A stretch of DNA of 64,000 nucleotides from Croceibacterium ferulae (GTDB taxonomy: Bacteria > Pseudomonadota > Alphaproteobacteria > Sphingomonadales > Sphingomonadaceae): NCBI RefSeq assembly GCF_003660445.1, contig NZ_QZVQ01000004.1, positions 1 to 64,000 on the forward strand, given 5' to 3'. The translations under genes and the position numbers were made by a program. Shown one piece after another: positions 7,550-17,536 of the stretch; position 1 is the stretch's first letter, and the number at the start of each line of letters is the position of its first letter. The notes under the pieces were generated by a model. That model made no database searches. It saw only the letters and a program-made list of their open reading frames with translations, and had not been told where the DNA came from.

Positions 7550-9763
7550 ATGGCGCAAGCACGGCGCAGGCGCTCCCCTTCGAAGACCGGCGGTGGCAGC
7601 AGCCCCCGCCCCCCTCGGGCGGAGCGTTCCGGCGCGGCCAGATGGCTGCGCCGCCTGCTGATCGGTGGCGGGCTGCTGCTGCTGCTGGCGGTGATCGGCC
7701 TTGGCACTTCCGTCTACTTCGCGGCCCGCTCCATGCCCGGCTATGCCGCGTTGATGAGCAGCCAGAACGGGCAGACCATCGTGGTCCGCGCGCGCGACGG
7801 TAGCGAGATCGTCAATCTCGGCCCGTCCTATGGCGAATGGCTGCGCGCGGACGAGATCCCGCAGGTGATGAAGGACGCGATGGTGGCGGTGGAGGACCGC
7901 CGCTATTATTCGCATCCCGGCATCGACCCGATCGGCCTGGCCCGTGCGGTCTATGTGGCCTGGCGCTATGATACGTCGGTGCGTGCGACCAGCACGATCA
8001 CGCAGCAGCTGGCCCGCAACATCTTCCTCAATTCCAACCGCACCATGGACCGCAAGGCGCGCGAGGCGATCCTGGCGCTGGCGCTGGAGGCCAAGTTCAC
8101 CAAGCAGCAGATCCTGGAGCTGTATCTCAACAAGGTCTATTTCGGCGGCGGCGCCTATGGCATCGATTCCGCCAGCCGCCGCTTCTTCAGCCATTCGGCG
8201 CGCGACCTGTCCGTGGGCGAGGCCGCGATCATCGCCGGGCTGGTGAAGGCGCCCAGCCGCTATGCCCCCACTGCAGACACCGATGCCGCGGTTGCCCGCG
8301 CGCAGGTCGTGCTGGACGCCATGCAGCGTTACGGCGCGATCAGCTCGTGGGAGGCCGAGGTGGACGTGTCCGCCATCCGGCTGAAGGAGGAGGAGGGCCA
8401 GAACTCCGTCCGCTACTTCACGGACTGGGTGCTCCCGCAGCTCGACCTGCTGCTGCCCTATGACAATACGGAACCGGTGGAGGTCTGGACCACGATCGAC
8501 CCGGCAATGCAGCGCGCCGCACAGTCGGCGATCAGCAGCCATGCGCCGAAGGGCGCGCAGGGCGCGCTGGTCAGCCTGGACCGGGACGGCGCGGTGCTGG
8601 CCATGGTCGGCGGCACCGATTACGTCCGCTCCAACTACAACCGCGCAACGGAGGCACTGCGCCAGCCCGGCTCCGCGTGGAAGCTGTTCGTCTATCTTGC
8701 GGCGCTGGAGAATGGCTACACGCCCGATGACGCCGTGGTCGACGGGCCGGTCACCATCAATGGCTGGAGCCCGCGCAACTCCAACGGCCGCTTTGCTGGA
8801 CAGATCGACCTGCGCTCCGCCTTTGCCTATTCCGTCAACACGGTGGCGGCGCAGCTGGGGAACGAGGTCGGCTTCTCCAACGTCGCCGCCATGGCGCGCC
8901 GGCTCGGCATCACCACGCCGGTCGCCACCAACCCGGCCATGGTGCTGGGCAGTTCGGAGGTCCGCCTGCTCGACATGACCCGCGCCTTTGCCGCCGTGTC
9001 GGCGCGGGGGGAAGCGGTCGAGCCCTATGGCATCACCCGCGTCACCACCGGCAGCGGCGAGCTGCTCTATGCGCGGGAGCCGGAGCGGCGCGACATGCTG
9101 ATCCCGGACTATGTCGCCGCCGGCATCACCGACCTGCTGCAGACCGCCGTCAACACCGGCACGGGGCGCGCGGCGCAGATCGGCCGCCCGGTGGCGGGCA
9201 AGACCGGCACGACGAGCAGCAACAAGGATGGCTGGTTCGTCGGCTTCTCCAGCGGCATCACCACCGGCGTGTGGATGGGCCGCGACGATGCGCGAGCCGT
9301 CGGCGGGCTGCAGGGCGGCGCCGCGCCGGCCCGCGCTTTTGCCGATTACATGCGTGTCGCGGTCAGCGACCGGCCGGTGGAGCAGTTCGATACGGAGCTG
9401 AAGCTGCCCGGCTGGCAGCTGGAGCCGGACGACGAATATCTGTTCGGCGATGGCCAGGATGACGGCTATTTCTTCTATGACGAGCAGGGCAATCCGATCG
9501 GCCCCTATCCGGAAGGGCCGGACTACGATGACGGGCAGGATTACGCCCCGGGTTCGGACCCGCGGCCGTTTGACGAGGGCACGCGCCGCCCGGTGCAGGT
9601 GCGCCCGCCACCCGCGCCCCAGCCGTCCCCGCCGCCGCCAGCGGTGGGCGACGATTTCCTCGACCGCGCGCTGGGGCGGGAGGGCACCGCCGCGCCCGCG
9701 CCCCGCCGCATCGGCCCGTCCGCTCCGTCACGGAGTGAAGGGCGCATCTTTTCCGCACAATAG
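7550..9763 (+). CDS. class A penicillin-binding protein (PBP1A family)
   Basis: A bifunctional peptidoglycan synthase of about 737 residues: a cytoplasmic Arg-rich tail, one membrane helix (about 37-57), a GT51 glycosyltransferase domain (VAVEDRRYYSHPGID, then TITQQLARN) and a transpeptidase domain. The transpeptidase motifs are SxxK as GSAWK (Ser near residue 375; many relatives have SSFK), SVN and KTGTT. The C-terminus is acidic and then Pro-rich, disordered and lineage-specific. Start choice: ATG 7550 has GGATGAAGG just upstream; an in-frame ATG at 7538 would add four residues. The HAD gene follows 8 nt downstream. Confidence 0.95.
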   Translation: MAQARRRRSPSKTGGGSSPRPPRAERSGAARWLRRLLIGGGLLLLLAVIGLGTSVYFAARSMPGYAALMSSQNGQTIVVRARDGSEIVNLGPSYGEWLRADEIPQVMKDAMVAVEDRRYYSHPGIDPIGLARAVYVAWRYDTSVRATSTITQQLARNIFLNSNRTMDRKAREAILALALEAKFTKQQILELYLNKVYFGGGAYGIDSASRRFFSHSARDLSVGEAAIIAGLVKAPSRYAPTADTDAAVARAQVVLDAMQRYGAISSWEAEVDVSAIRLKEEEGQNSVRYFTDWVLPQLDLLLPYDNTEPVEVWTTIDPAMQRAAQSAISSHAPKGAQGALVSLDRDGAVLAMVGGTDYVRSNYNRATEALRQPGSAWKLFVYLAALENGYTPDDAVVDGPVTINGWSPRNSNGRFAGQIDLRSAFAYSVNTVAAQLGNEVGFSNVAAMARRLGITTPVATNPAMVLGSSEVRLLDMTRAFAAVSARGEAVEPYGITRVTTGSGELLYAREPERRDMLIPDYVAAGITDLLQTAVNTGTGRAAQIGRPVAGKTGTTSSNKDGWFVGFSSGITTGVWMGRDDARAVGGLQGGAAPARAFADYMRVAVSDRPVEQFDTELKLPGWQLEPDDEYLFGDGQDDGYFFYDEQGNPIGPYPEGPDYDDGQDYAPGSDPRPFDEGTRRPVQVRPPPAPQPSPPPPAVGDDFLDRALGREGTAAPAPRRIGPSAPSRSEGRIFSAQ

Positions 9764-9771
9764 GACAGCAC

Positions 9772-10446
9772 ATGGCTGACACGCATCTGCAACCGCCATC
9801 GGCGGTGATCTTCGACATGGACGGAACGCTGCTCGATACGGAGGCGGTGGAGCATGCGGCCCATGCCGCCGCGGCGCGGACCATCGGGCGGGAACTGCCG
9901 GCGGAACTGCTGCTGCAATTCGTGGGCGTTCACCGCGAAGGCAATCTGGCCCGTCTCCATAATCTGTGGGGCGATGCGGAAACGCCGCTGGCCTTCTACC
10001 GCGAGTCCGATCGCCTGTTCGAGGAGATGTGGCGGCGTGGCGTGCCTTTTCGGCCGGGCGCGATGGAACTGCTGGACGCGTTGCGGGCGGACGGCCTGCC
10101 GCTGGGCCTGTGCACCTCCACCCGCGCGCCCAATGCGCAGGAACGGCTGCGGGCCGCCGGCATCCTGGACCGGTTCGCCACGGTGGTGACCGTCAGCGAC
10201 GTCACCAATCCCAAGCCCCATGCGGAGCCTTACCTGCTGGCGGCGCAGCGGCTGGGCGTCGATCCGATGGCCTGCGTCGCGGTGGAGGATTCACCCAATG
10301 GTCTGAAGGCGGCGGCGGCGGCCGGGATGATGGCGCTGCTGGTGCCGGACCTGGCGCCCGTCACGCCCGAGACGCAGGCGCTGGCGACGGCGGTGCTGCC
10401 GGACCTGCACGCCGTCGGCCGCTGGATCACCGAACTGCACGGCTGA
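9772..10446 (+). CDS. HAD-superfamily hydrolase (phosphatase / phosphoglucomutase-like)
   Basis: A 224-residue HAD subfamily IA protein. The nucleophile motif is FDMDGTLLDTE (residues 14-24), motif II is LCTSTRAP, the lysine is in VTNPKPHAEPYL, and motif IV is VAVEDSPNGLKAA. The helical cap between motifs I and II is of the beta-phosphoglucomutase or phosphoglycolate-phosphatase type. The exact substrate cannot be told from sequence. It is 8 nt after the penicillin-binding protein gene and likely cotranscribed, without an obvious functional tie. Confidence 0.9.
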   Translation: MADTHLQPPSAVIFDMDGTLLDTEAVEHAAHAAAARTIGRELPAELLLQFVGVHREGNLARLHNLWGDAETPLAFYRESDRLFEEMWRRGVPFRPGAMELLDALRADGLPLGLCTSTRAPNAQERLRAAGILDRFATVVTVSDVTNPKPHAEPYLLAAQRLGVDPMACVAVEDSPNGLKAAAAAGMMALLVPDLAPVTPETQALATAVLPDLHAVGRWITELHG

Positions 10447-10457
10447 CCGGCACAGAA

Positions 10458-10490
10458 AAGGGCGCGGCAGGCCAACCCCGCCGCGCCCTT
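10458..10490. terminator. terminator between convergent HAD and degP genes
   Basis: A perfect 11-bp stem AAGGGCGCGGC/GCCGCGCCCTT with an 11-nt loop. Read on the minus strand it ends in TTTTCTG, so it suits degP; on the plus strand the T-run is poor. Confidence 0.75.
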
Positions 10491-10508
10491 CCATGTAACG
10501 TCGTCGAT

Positions 10509-12044
10509 CTATTCGCCGCGCAGGCGCACGGGGACGGAGGTCGCCGGCCCGCCACGGGCACGCACCCGCAGCAGGATCGCCGCCCGGCCTTCGCTGCGTG
10601 CGGCGCGGATGGCACCTTCCAGATCGCCGGTCGTCGCCACGGCCGAGCCGTTGGCCGTCTCGATGATCACGCCCCGGCGCAGGCCCTTGCGCGCCGCGTC
10701 CGAAGACTGGTCGGCCGCCACGACCACCAGGCCGCGCGTGTCCGCGCCGACGCCCAGCTGACGCGCGATCAGCGGCGTGATGGGCGTGACCTGCAGGCCG
10801 AGTGCCTGCGGGATCAGCCCGTCGCCGGTGGGCGCCTGCTGCTGCTCCGGCGCTTCCTCGTCCATGCTGAACTGCTGCGAGCGCAGCTCTTCCTGGCTCG
10901 GGCGACGGCCCACGGTGACCTGCACGGTGCGGCGACTGCCTTCGCGGATCACCTCCAGCGGGATGCGCGTGCCGGGCGCGGTGTTCGCCACCAGATAGGA
11001 CAGCGTCTGGTCCGGCGTGACCTCCTCGCCGTTCACGGACAGGACCACGTCGCCCGCCTGCACGCCGGCCTGCTCCGCCGCTCCGCCGGGCTGCACGCCC
11101 TGGATGAACTCGCCACGATTGGCGGCAATGCCCAGGGCGGCGGCCAGGTCCTCGTTCATCGGCTGGATCTGCACGCCCAGATAGCCGCGCACGATCTCCT
11201 CGCCCGCGATCAGCTTCTGCACGATGGGGGAGGCGATGTCGGCCGGAATTGCGAAGCCGATGCCCACGCTGCCGCCACTGGGGCTGAAGATGGCATTGTT
11301 GATGCCGATCACATTGCCCTGCATGTCGAACAGCGGTCCGCCCGAATTGCCGCGGTTGATGCTGGCATCGGTCTGGATGTAGCGGTCATAGGCGCCGCTA
11401 TTGGTCATGCCGGTGGATCGCAGGACAGAGGAGATGATCCCGCTGGTCACCGTGCCGCCCAGGCCGAACGGATTGCCGATCGCGATCACCCAGTCGCCGA
11501 CGCGCGAGGCAGCGGAATTGCCGAACTGCACGAAGGGAAACGGCTCGTCACGGTTGATCTTCAGCACCGCAAGGTCGCTGTCGGCATCGTTGCCGACGAC
11601 TTCCGCCTGGTATTCCGTGCCGTCGGGCAGCGTAACCGTCACCTCTTCCAGTTCGGCATTGGTGTCCGGCGGGCTGATGACGTGGTTGTTGGTGACGACA
11701 TAGCCATCCGCACTGATCAGGAAGCCGCTGCCCAGCGACTGCGCCTCGCGCGTGGATTCCTGCCCCTGATTGCCGAACATCCCCTCGAAGGGCGTGCCGG
11801 CGAAGGGATTGTTGGTCACAGTCACCCGCTGCCGGGTGGAGATGTTGACCACCGCCGGCTGCAGCTGCTGCGTCAGGTCGGCAAAGCTGGCAGGTGCGCC
11901 GGCGCGCGGGACCATGTTGGTCATGGCACCCGCGTCGTTCTGCGCGACCTGCGCGCCGGCGGGGAAGCCGGAGATGAGCGAAAGGCTTGCGGCGCCGGCG
12001 AGCAGCGCAGCGGTGATGCCATAGGAATAACGCACGGGCTTCAC
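10509..12044 (-). CDS. degP: periplasmic Do-like serine protease/chaperone DegP (HtrA)
   Basis: 511 residues. A signal peptide (about 1-32) leads into a trypsin-like domain with the complete triad His121 (TNNHVI), Asp157 (DSDLAV) and Ser234 (GNSGGPL), then PDZ1 (about 285-375) and PDZ2 (about 415-505). It degrades or refolds damaged envelope proteins. The start is GTG at 12044, read as Met, followed directly by the signal sequence. It lies 105 nt downstream of hflC on the same strand, so hflK-hflC-degP form an envelope quality-control cluster. Confidence 0.95.
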   Translation of the reverse strand: MKPVRYSYGITAALLAGAASLSLISGFPAGAQVAQNDAGAMTNMVPRAGAPASFADLTQQLQPAVVNISTRQRVTVTNNPFAGTPFEGMFGNQGQESTREAQSLGSGFLISADGYVVTNNHVISPPDTNAELEEVTVTLPDGTEYQAEVVGNDADSDLAVLKINRDEPFPFVQFGNSAASRVGDWVIAIGNPFGLGGTVTSGIISSVLRSTGMTNSGAYDRYIQTDASINRGNSGGPLFDMQGNVIGINNAIFSPSGGSVGIGFAIPADIASPIVQKLIAGEEIVRGYLGVQIQPMNEDLAAALGIAANRGEFIQGVQPGGAAEQAGVQAGDVVLSVNGEEVTPDQTLSYLVANTAPGTRIPLEVIREGSRRTVQVTVGRRPSQEELRSQQFSMDEEAPEQQQAPTGDGLIPQALGLQVTPITPLIARQLGVGADTRGLVVVAADQSSDAARKGLRRGVIIETANGSAVATTGDLEGAIRAARSEGRAAILLRVRARGGPATSVPVRLRGE

Positions 12045-12149
12045 GTCCTTGTGGTTCCTTCACGATGGGCGGCGCGGGACACGCGCCTGCCGGATGCAAG
12101 ATGCTGCGTCAGCTATGACGCCGGGGCACTGAACTGCGTTTGAACGCCC

Positions 12150-12998
12150 CTATCGGTTCCCGCCGCGGAACTGGCGGAGATAATCATTTTCCGGCGACAG
12201 GATGATGTTGCTCTCGCCTTCACCCATTTCGAAGGTGCGGCGATAGGACTGCATGGCGCGGTAGAAGTCATAGAACTCCGGATCCTTGCCATATGCGCTG
12301 GCATAGGTGTTGGCCGCCTGCGCCTCCGCCTCCGCACGAATGATCTGCGCATCGCGCTGGCCGCCGGCGCGGATGGAGGCCGCCTCCTGCTCGCGATCGG
12401 TTTCCATGCGGGTGAAGGCGGCTTCCAGCGGCGTGCCGTCGGGCAGGTCGGCCCGCTTGATCCGTACGTCGATCACCTGCGCGCCATATTGCCGCGCCTG
12501 TGCGTCCAGCGCCGCGCGGATGTTGCTCATGGCGTCACCTCGCTCGGGCGTCAGCAGGCTGGCGAAGCTGCGCCGGCCCAGTTCCTGCCGCAACACGGAG
12601 GTGAGGATGGGCGACAGCTGCGTGCGCAGGTTCTCCTCCGTGCCCGCATTCTCCACCATGGCGATGGGGTCGATAATGCGGAAGCGGGCATAGGCATCCA
12701 CCTGCAAGCGCTGCTGGTCGCTGGACAGCACCTGCTGGCGCTCCATGTCCAGGTCCAGCACGCGCTTGTCGACATATTGGACGGTTTCCAGCACGGGGAT
12801 GCGCATGGAGATGCCCGCGCCGGTGTCGCCGAAGGCCACATTGGGGCGGTAACGGTTGATCACGCGCACGGCCTCGCCGGTGCGGATCACCACCACCTGC
12901 TGCGTCTCGGGCACGATCACAATGCTCGCCAGGGCCGCCACCAGCAGGGCTGCGGCGGCGATGATGGCGAACTTGTAGCGGTTCCAGACCTGTTCCAT
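12150..12998 (-). CDS. hflC: protease modulator HflC
   Basis: A 282-residue SPFH/band-7 membrane protein. One N-terminal helix (about 11-32) is followed by the SPFH domain (VVIRTGEAVRVI onward) and a helical region rich in Ala and Glu (REQEAASIRAGGQRDAQIIR). With HflK it forms the large periplasmic cage that encloses and restrains the FtsH protease. The start overlaps the hflK stop (ATGA at 12996-13000), giving coupled translation. Confidence 0.96.
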   Translation of the reverse strand: MEQVWNRYKFAIIAAAALLVAALASIVIVPETQQVVVIRTGEAVRVINRYRPNVAFGDTGAGISMRIPVLETVQYVDKRVLDLDMERQQVLSSDQQRLQVDAYARFRIIDPIAMVENAGTEENLRTQLSPILTSVLRQELGRRSFASLLTPERGDAMSNIRAALDAQARQYGAQVIDVRIKRADLPDGTPLEAAFTRMETDREQEAASIRAGGQRDAQIIRAEAEAQAANTYASAYGKDPEFYDFYRAMQSYRRTFEMGEGESNIILSPENDYLRQFRGGNR

Positions 12999-14152
12999 CA
13001 GCGTGCTCCTGCCCGCGTCCGGGTCGGCGCCGCATCCGGCACCTGGGTCGACGGCGTCTGCGTCGGCTGCGGGGAAGAGCGCCGCTGCAGTTCTGGCAGA
13101 GCCAGGTACGGCGTCACGCCGCCTGACTCCACGACGGTCTTGTTGGTCTTGGCCAGCACGCTTTCCATCGTCTCGTAATACAACCGCCGGCGGGTCACCT
13201 CGGGCGCCTGGCGATATTCCTCGTAGATATTGTTGAACTCGGCCGCGTCACCCTGCGCACGGGCCAGCAATTGCTGCGAATAGGCCTCCGCACGGTTGAT
13301 CTCCGCATCGGCATCCTGCTGCGCGGCGGACACGTCCTTGAACGCCTCGACCACCCGCTCCGGCGGTTCGGTGCGCCCGATATCGACGCCCTGGATGGCA
13401 ATGCCGGAACGGTAGGCATCCAGGATCGCCTGCATGCGGGTGCGCACCCGTTCCTCCACAGTCGCGCGGCCGGCGCCGGACACGATGCTGTCGAAGGTCT
13501 GTTCCGAAACGGAGGCGCGCATGGCGGCTTCCGCCACTTCGCGCAGGGTCTCCTGCGGCTCCGCCAGCTGATAGCGGAACTGCTGCAGATCCTTGATATT
13601 CCAGCGGATCAGGTAGGACAGGTCGACCAGGTTCTGGTCGCCCGTCAGGATCAGCTGCTCCGCATTGCCGTCCGGCATCTGTTCAGACCGGATGGAGGTC
13701 ACATCCGTCACATCCACATTCTGCAGCGGCCAGGGCAGCGTCATGTTCAGGCCCGGCGTCAGCGTGCCGCTATACTTGCCGAAGGTGGACACGATGCCCT
13801 GTTCCTTCGGCTCCACCTGGTGGACCGATGTGGCCAGCACCAGCACCGCGACCACCGCAGCGCCGATGATCGGCACCCAGCTGCCGCCATTGGCGCGGCG
13901 CGGCATGCGAAAGTTCGGGCCGCCCGGGCCGCCCGGGCCACCAGGGCGGCGGCGCGGTCCTTCGGGGCCGCGATTGCGGAAGATGTCCTCGATCCCGGCG
14001 GACCGGCGCGGCGGCTTCTCGCCATCGCCGGTGCCATCGGGCAGCCACGGATTGCGCGGGCCGCGCGCGGGCGGTTCCTCTCCGCTGGGGGGCGGCGTGG
14101 CCGGCCCGTCTTCGGGTGCGCCACCGCCCCACGGACTGCGCTTGCCTGCCAT
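12998..14152 (-). CDS. hflK: FtsH protease activity modulator HflK
   Basis: 384 residues. A Gly/Pro-rich cytoplasmic N-terminus (including RRPGGPGGPGGPNFR) precedes a membrane helix near 92-112 and an SPFH domain (HQVEPKEQGIVSTFGKYSGT), followed by a long helix (SAAQQDADAEINRAEAYSQQ). The C-terminus is Pro/Thr/Arg-rich and variable. It is the partner of HflC in the FtsH-associated cage. Start chosen at ATG 14152 (MAGKRSPWGGG, the usual family beginning); in-frame ATGs at 14191 and 14242 are possible but lack homologous sequence. Confidence 0.95.
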   Translation of the reverse strand: MAGKRSPWGGGAPEDGPATPPPSGEEPPARGPRNPWLPDGTGDGEKPPRRSAGIEDIFRNRGPEGPRRRPGGPGGPGGPNFRMPRRANGGSWVPIIGAAVVAVLVLATSVHQVEPKEQGIVSTFGKYSGTLTPGLNMTLPWPLQNVDVTDVTSIRSEQMPDGNAEQLILTGDQNLVDLSYLIRWNIKDLQQFRYQLAEPQETLREVAEAAMRASVSEQTFDSIVSGAGRATVEERVRTRMQAILDAYRSGIAIQGVDIGRTEPPERVVEAFKDVSAAQQDADAEINRAEAYSQQLLARAQGDAAEFNNIYEEYRQAPEVTRRRLYYETMESVLAKTNKTVVESGGVTPYLALPELQRRSSPQPTQTPSTQVPDAAPTRTRAGAR

Positions 14153-14284
14153 TGCGAGCGTCCAGCCCAGCCAACCACTTCTGTTCGTCATGAGACTTTT
14201 ATAGCTAAGGAAGCGCCAAAAAACAGGGGCGCGGCGGTGCATTTTCGCTGCAGGGCCGCGCTGGACACGCTAGCAGGCCCTCCC

Positions 14285-15259
14285 ATGACCCCCATCGACC
14301 CCCGATCCGACCACCCGATCGCACGCGCACTTCCCGACGACGCGCGCGACCGTATCCGCACCCTGCGCCTGGACAATGGCGTCGTCACGCTGATCGCCGA
14401 TGCCGCCGGGCTGGAGCGCGGGGCGGCGGGCAAACTGCAGGCCGCGCTGGAGCAGGCGCTGGGCGCCGTTCCCATTGTCACGGAGGTGCGAGTGGCACTG
14501 ATGGCCGACCGGGTGGAGCGGCAGATCATCGCGGTCGGTTCGGGCAAGGGCGGGGTGGGCAAATCCACCCTGACCGCCAACCTGGCCGTCGCGCTCGCCC
14601 GCCTGGGGCTGAAGGTCGGCGTGGTGGATGCCGATATCTACGGGCCGTCGCAGCCCACGCTGCTGCATGCCGAAGGGACCAAGCCGACCGCCACGGGCCA
14701 GCAGCTGAACCCCGTGGAATGCGCCTGGGGGCTGAAGCTGCTGAGCATGGGCCAGCTGATCGAACCGGGCAAGGCGATCGCCTGGCGCGGGCCGATGATC
14801 GGCAATGCGCTGGGGCAGATGATGGACGCCGCCTGGGGCGATACCGAAGTGCTGCTGGTCGACCTGCCCCCGGGCACGGGCGATGTGCAGCTGACCATGA
14901 TGCAGAAGTTCAGGCCCTCCGCCGCGGTGATCGTGTCCACCCCGCAGGATCTGGCGCTGATCGACGCGACCCGCGCGCTGGACCTGTTCCGCACGGTGGG
15001 CGTACCGGTCGCCGGCATGGTGGAGAACATGGCCGGCTATGTCTGCCCCCATTGCGGCGAGATGTCCGACCCGTTCGGGCACGGCGGAGCGGAGGCGACC
15101 GCGGCGAAGCTGGACCTGCCCTTCCTGGGCCGCGTGCCGCTAGCGATGGAGATCCGCGTGGCCAGCGATGCCGGCCAGCCGCCCGCCGCCAGCGACGGAC
15201 CGCAGGGGCAGGCGTTCCGCGCCATCGCGCTGCGCCTTGCGGAATGGATGCGGGGCTGA
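14285..15259 (+). CDS. mrp: Mrp/NBP35-family iron-sulfur carrier ATPase
   Basis: A 324-residue P-loop ATPase (ApbC/Mrp) that carries and transfers Fe-S clusters. The short N-terminal domain is MIP18-like but divergent (about 1-75). The deviant Walker A is GSGKGGVGKST (about 85-95), with VVDADIYGPSQP and LLVDLPPGTGD following. The bridging cysteines are the CPHC pair near residue 258. Start is ATG 14285; the much longer open frame upstream is antisense to hflK. It is divergent from hflK with 132 nt between, enough for two promoters. Confidence 0.95.
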   Translation: MTPIDPRSDHPIARALPDDARDRIRTLRLDNGVVTLIADAAGLERGAAGKLQAALEQALGAVPIVTEVRVALMADRVERQIIAVGSGKGGVGKSTLTANLAVALARLGLKVGVVDADIYGPSQPTLLHAEGTKPTATGQQLNPVECAWGLKLLSMGQLIEPGKAIAWRGPMIGNALGQMMDAAWGDTEVLLVDLPPGTGDVQLTMMQKFRPSAAVIVSTPQDLALIDATRALDLFRTVGVPVAGMVENMAGYVCPHCGEMSDPFGHGGAEATAAKLDLPFLGRVPLAMEIRVASDAGQPPAASDGPQGQAFRAIALRLAEWMRG

Positions 15260-15277
15260 GGCCATGCGGCTGATCCC

Positions 15278-17536
15278 ATGCGTCTGACCCGGCGCCGGCT
15301 GATCGGCGGGGCGGCGGCTGGCGGGGGCCTGCTGGTCGCCTGGCAGCTGCTGGAACGCGACCACCTGCCCCCGCTGCCGCCGACGGAGGGTGAGGCGCAG
15401 TTCGGCGCCTGGCTGAAGATCGACCGGCAGGGCGTAGTCACCGTCGCCGTGCCGCAGCTGGAAATGGGGCAGGGCATCACCACCCTGCTGGCGCAGATCG
15501 CCGCGCAGGAACTGGGGGCGGACTGGCGGCAGGTGGCGACGGAGCCTGCGCCGGTCAGCGCCGCCTTCGCCAACCTGCCGCTGGCGGCGCGGTGGACGCC
15601 CTTGCGCGATCCGCCGGTGCCGGCGCTGGCCGATGCGCCGGACGATGCGCTGCTGCGCCGCTGGGCGCGCACGCACACCTTCACCGCCACGGCCGAGGGC
15701 ACCGCGCTCGCCGCATACGAACTGCCCTGCCGCGAAGCGGCCGCGGCGGCGCGGGCGCTGCTGTGCATGGCGGCTGCGGCCCGGTGGGATATCCGGTGGG
15801 AGGAATGCGAAGTCGCCGCCGGCTTCGTCACCCATGGCAACCGCCGCATCGGCTTCGGCGCGCTGGCGGAGGATGCGGCCGGCCTGACCCCGCCCGACCC
15901 GCCACCCTTGCGCACGGAACCACCGACCGATCCCACACTGGCGGGCGAGCCGCCGGCTTTCCCTCGGCTGGATGCGCCGGCCAAGGTCGATGGCAGCTGG
16001 CTGTTCGCGGGCGACGTGCGGCTGCCCGGCATGGTCCACGCCGCGATCCGCCACGGCCCGCTGGACCGGGCGGAACTGGGCACCTTCGATCGCGCGGCGG
16101 CCGCGGATGTGCCCGGCCTCCTCGGGGTCGTCGCCGGCAAGCGCTGGCTCGCCGCCGTGGCGACCGACTGGTGGAGCGCCGAGCGCGCGCTGACCGCGAT
16201 GGCGCCGCATTTCCGATTCCACGATCCGGTGCAGTCGGCCCGCATGGCCGAAGCGCTCGACGCGGCGCTGGAGCGCGGCGAAGGCCAGCGGGTCGCCACT
16301 TCGGGTGCCGAGGACGGCCCGGCGGGTCGGGCGACCCTGGCGCAACGCTACACGGTCGCGCCCGCCGCGCATGGCACGGTGGAAACCGCCAGCTGCACCG
16401 CGCGGCTGGCCGATGGCCGGCTGGAACTGTGGCTGGCGACGCAGGCGCCCGAGCAGGCGCGCGCGGCGGCGGCCCGGGCCCTGGGCATCTCGCTGCGTGA
16501 CACGGTGCTCTACCCCATGCCGGCCGGCGGCAGCTTCGACCGGCGGCTGGAGCATGAGCACGCGATCGAGGCGGCGCTGATCGCGCGGGAGGTCGGCCGA
16601 CCGGTGCAACTGACCTGGAGCCGCTGGCAGGAACAGCTGCGCCTCCTCCCGCGTCCACCCGCCGCCATCCAGATCAGCGCGCATCTCGGCGCCGATGGCA
16701 GCTTGGCGGGCTTCGCCGCCCGCATCGCCACCCCGCCTGCCGCGCTGGAATTCGGCGCAAGGCTGCTGGATAATCGCACCAGCTGGGCCGCACGCGAAGC
16801 CGTCGCCAACCAGGCAGACCCGCTCGCCTGCGAAGGGCTGCTGCCGCCGTACCGCGCCGCTCATGCGCGGGTGGAGCATGTGCCCGTCACCCTGCCGCTG
16901 CCCGCCGGCCGGCTGCGCGGCAATGCCCATGGCATCACCTGCTTCGCGGTCGAAAGCTTCACCGACGAGCTGGCCCGTGCCGCCGGGCGTGAACCGCTGT
17001 CCTTCCGCATTGCATTGCTGGGGGACGATCCGCGCCTCGCGCTCTGCCTGCAACGGGCAGGGCGGCTGGCCAGCTGGGATGGCGGCGCTCCGGGCAGCCG
17101 GCAGGGTCTCGCCTGCCACCGGATGCAGCTGGGCCCGGCCAGCGGACGGATCGCGCTGGTCGCCACCGTTGCACCCGGCTCCGGGCCGGTGCGGGTGACC
17201 CGGCTTGCCGCATCCGTGGAGATCGGCCGCGTGATCAACCGCGACATCGCGCTGCAGCAGATCGAGGGCGGCCTCCTATACGGCCTCGGCCTCGCGCTCG
17301 GCTCCGGGCTGGAATACCGCGACGGCATCGTGCGGCAGGAACGGCTGCGCGACCTGAACCTGCCGCGCCTGGCCGACTGCCCGGAGATCGGCATCGACCT
17401 GATCGAGAGCACCGGCGCGCCGTTCGACCCCGGCGAGCTCCCCGTCGCCCCCGTAGCGCCCGCCATCGCCAATGCGCTGTTCGCCGCCACCGGCCGTCGC
17501 CTGCGCGCACTTCCCCTGCTATCAGCCGGCGCATGA
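15278..17536 (+). CDS. orphan xanthine-dehydrogenase-family molybdopterin-binding subunit (IorB-like)
   Basis: 752 residues. A twin-arginine signal (LTRRRLIGGAAAGGG, residues 3-17) sends it folded across the membrane. The body matches the large subunit of isoquinoline-1-oxidoreductase-type hydroxylases: KIDRQGVVTVAVPQLEMGQG near residue 50, a GGSFDRR substrate or cofactor loop, and a C-terminal GELPVAPVAPAIANALF holding the likely catalytic Glu. Such enzymes need a small [2Fe-2S] subunit, normally adjacent, and none is in the window. GELPV replaces the usual GEPGTPP. Its stop overlaps hemH by 4 nt. Substrate unknown. Confidence 0.85.
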   Translation: MRLTRRRLIGGAAAGGGLLVAWQLLERDHLPPLPPTEGEAQFGAWLKIDRQGVVTVAVPQLEMGQGITTLLAQIAAQELGADWRQVATEPAPVSAAFANLPLAARWTPLRDPPVPALADAPDDALLRRWARTHTFTATAEGTALAAYELPCREAAAAARALLCMAAAARWDIRWEECEVAAGFVTHGNRRIGFGALAEDAAGLTPPDPPPLRTEPPTDPTLAGEPPAFPRLDAPAKVDGSWLFAGDVRLPGMVHAAIRHGPLDRAELGTFDRAAAADVPGLLGVVAGKRWLAAVATDWWSAERALTAMAPHFRFHDPVQSARMAEALDAALERGEGQRVATSGAEDGPAGRATLAQRYTVAPAAHGTVETASCTARLADGRLELWLATQAPEQARAAAARALGISLRDTVLYPMPAGGSFDRRLEHEHAIEAALIAREVGRPVQLTWSRWQEQLRLLPRPPAAIQISAHLGADGSLAGFAARIATPPAALEFGARLLDNRTSWAAREAVANQADPLACEGLLPPYRAAHARVEHVPVTLPLPAGRLRGNAHGITCFAVESFTDELARAAGREPLSFRIALLGDDPRLALCLQRAGRLASWDGGAPGSRQGLACHRMQLGPASGRIALVATVAPGSGPVRVTRLAASVEIGRVINRDIALQQIEGGLLYGLGLALGSGLEYRDGIVRQERLRDLNLPRLADCPEIGIDLIESTGAPFDPGELPVAPVAPAIANALFAATGRRLRALPLLSAGA

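Noticed and set aside
13915-13950. Tandem GGGCCGCCC-like repeats in hflK
   Set aside because: They encode the Gly/Pro-rich N-terminal linker of HflK and are in frame; low-complexity coding sequence, not a separate repeat element.
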